Part shown: positions 62,719 through 64,000 of the stretch, one piece after another
Layout of the letters: the number at the start of each line of letters is the position of its first letter
Numbering within the stretch: position 1 is the first letter of the stretch
NCBI RefSeq assembly: GCF_025370775.1
Contig: NZ_JAMXEX010000010.1
Location: 156,007-220,006 of the forward strand
Direction: 5' to 3'
From: Ancylothrix sp. D3o
GTDB taxonomy: Bacteria; Cyanobacteriota; Cyanobacteriia; Cyanobacteriales; Oscillatoriaceae
DNA: 64,000 bases
Position numbers and translations under genes: made by a program
Notes under the pieces: generated by a model
Database searches by the model: none
What the model was told of the DNA's origin: nothing
The model's input: only the letters and a program-made list of their open reading frames with translations

Positions 62719-63795
62719 ATGAGTATGTTTCCTGATTCTGTCCCTCAATCTTCTGATTCTGCTGCACCTGAGCCAAAACAGCCGAAAAAAAAGCGGGCCA
62801 CAACGCCATCGGCAACGCCATCAATGACTACGCCGCCTGAGAGCGCTTCTGTTGAGTCTAACAGCCCAAGTAGTGAGGCGGTGACGGTGCCGCCGGAGAC
62901 TGTGGCTGAAACGGTTTCGGCTTCTGTGTCGGAAAAAACCGAGCCGGAAAGCAATCAAAATGAGGTAGCCGCTGCCCCTGTTGAGTCTGAGGAGGGTAGC
63001 GATGCCGCGACTTATGTGCCTACAAGTCGAGGTTTGCCTATTCCGCCGCCAAGTGAACCAATGCAATATCGGGCGATTGGTTTGGTGAAGGGTCGTTATA
63101 TTGCTTCGGCAAGTCAGTTTACTCAGGGGATTTTGTTAACGACAGATGGGACTGTTATTGATGCGGTTCTGTTGGGCAGAGTTATGAGTTTGGTGAAAAA
63201 GCATTTGAATTTGGAGGAGGATCATTTGTGGGTGGTTTATCCTCGCACTCGTCAAAATGATGGGAATTTGCACACTCAAATTCTTGGGGTGTGGGAGCCA
63301 AAAACTTTAGCGAAAACGCCTGAAGATGCTATTCCTAATCCTGAAGAAGAGGAGAGGGTGATTGATGGTTATTTTTCGATTCGAGGTGAGGTGATTTTTC
63401 AGTCGGTTGAGCAGGAGTGTTTGGTGGTGAAGATTCGCCAAGCGCCGCGTAAACCGACGGATAAGCCAAAATACTTTAAGTTGAAACTGAGCGGTAAGGT
63501 GCCGACTAAGGCGGTGGGCCATTTTTGGGATTTGCTGGTACAGCGGCAAGGTGAGGCGCTGGTGATTCAGGAGGGGGATGATATTGGTTTGATTCCTGGG
63601 AAGCCGAGGAAGTCGTTTAAGCCTCGTAAACCTGGCGTGGGCGGTGGTGGTGGTGGTCGTCCTCCGTTTAATAAAAGACCGGGTGGCCCGCCGCGTAAGC
63701 CAGCGGCACCGCCGGAGGCTACTGGAGGTGCGCCAAAGGCTCCTGTGCCAAAGCCGGTTAAGCGTCAGCCTCCCCAGGCTCCTATTGATAGTTAA
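62719..63795 (+). CDS. Cyanobacterial hypothetical protein with Gly/Pro-rich C-terminal tail
   Basis: The ATG at 62719 is chosen because GAGG lies four bases upstream; a frame from 62605 lacks a site. About 358 residues. The N-terminal 100 residues are Ser/Pro/Glu-rich and probably disordered. The centre (YRAIGLVKGRYIASASQFT through RVIDGYFSIRGEVIFQ, about 115-280) is folded. The tail is repetitive Gly/Pro/Arg/Lys (GGGGGRPPFNKRPGGPP). Basic tails of this kind often bind nucleic acid, but this is inference. Confidence 0.7.
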   Translation: MSMFPDSVPQSSDSAAPEPKQPKKKRATTPSATPSMTTPPESASVESNSPSSEAVTVPPETVAETVSASVSEKTEPESNQNEVAAAPVESEEGSDAATYVPTSRGLPIPPPSEPMQYRAIGLVKGRYIASASQFTQGILLTTDGTVIDAVLLGRVMSLVKKHLNLEEDHLWVVYPRTRQNDGNLHTQILGVWEPKTLAKTPEDAIPNPEEEERVIDGYFSIRGEVIFQSVEQECLVVKIRQAPRKPTDKPKYFKLKLSGKVPTKAVGHFWDLLVQRQGEALVIQEGDDIGLIPGKPRKSFKPRKPGVGGGGGGRPPFNKRPGGPPRKPAAPPEATGGAPKAPVPKPVKRQPPQAPIDS

Positions 63796-64000
63796 GGGGT
63801 TTGGGGTTTTTGGATAATTAAATCTCTCCCCTTTCTGTCTTTGTTGATGGAGAGGGGGGAAATGATTATTGATAAGGGAAAAATAGGGGCCGGTTTTAAT
63901 TGGATGGTTGGGTTTTTAAAAGTTAAGCTGCTACGCAGCTAAACCAGACAAACAGCATTACCTTTGTTTTTAATTTTCCGTTCCCATTGAATAACCAGTT
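63796..64000. other. Window end, no gene seen
   Basis: The last 205 bases show no ORF, tRNA or strong hairpin. Confidence 0.4.

Noticed and set aside
1..64000. CRISPR array
   Set aside because: No set of evenly spaced 25-37 base repeats with unique spacers was seen. The tandem repeats present are heptamers or short palindromes.

Overview
The window comes from a filamentous cyanobacterium, probably of the Oscillatoriales type. The evidence is a fraC-fraD-fraE septal-junction operon, cyanobacteria-restricted families (DUF3038/DUF4335, DUF3611, DUF4336), a cyanobacterial ribosomal-protein order (tRNA-Trp, secE, nusG, rplK, rplA, rplJ, rplL), GuaB3, S-layer-homology and PRC-barrel/DUF2382 proteins, and heptameric repeats between genes. 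The hexamers ACCGGC/GCCGGT are strikingly frequent on both strands, whereas the usual cyanobacterial HIP1 octamer was not seen. No species is claimed.

Layout. 0-1.3 kb: 5' end of a membrane sensor with a PAS domain. 1.3-3.7 kb: an accessory patch with an IS630-type transposase remnant and a DUF4276 + AAA ATPase pair that looks like a defence module. 3.8-9.2 kb: a double-domain CobA-like protein, fraCDE, larE and a methyltransferase-like gene. 9.2-10.6 kb: small accessory genes, including a YgiT-type zinc finger and a possible toxin-tail/immunity pair. 10.6-15.2 kb: ferredoxin, hisZ, J-domain protein, inositol-phosphatase-like enzyme, secreted nuclease and a 2Fe-2S ferredoxin. 15.3-33.4 kb: tRNA-Ser, a NucS-like nuclease, membrane transport genes (EamA, phosphate, MscS, ion channel, ZIP-like), a membrane GTPase, surface/stress proteins, DUF3611, DUF4336 and ilvA.

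33.4-38.1 kb is a second accessory zone: vapBC, a single-gene AIPR phage-resistance-type protein, an aldo/keto reductase, a lone MqsA-like antitoxin and a mazF pair. 38.2-44.1 kb: a DUF697 GTPase, rplS, tRNA-Trp, a structured leader, then secE-nusG-rplK-rplA and rplJL behind an L10-leader attenuator. 44.1-50.8 kb: Ser/Thr kinase, CheA-type hybrid kinase and CheB. 51.1-55.7 kb: LOG-family protein, thioredoxin, GuaB3, VOC protein. 55.7-64 kb: a 50-residue membrane protein, mutS2, DUF3038/DUF4335 and a Pro/Gly-tailed cyanobacterial protein.

The most unusual signals are: dispersed repeats that supply the start codons of three genes; a strong 13-bp hairpin holding a short ORF's ribosome-binding site between tRNA-Trp and secE; the two defence-like patches; a channel with a non-potassium selectivity filter; and an EamA transporter carrying a coiled-coil N-terminal domain. 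Families were recognised by eye, and no database search was run.
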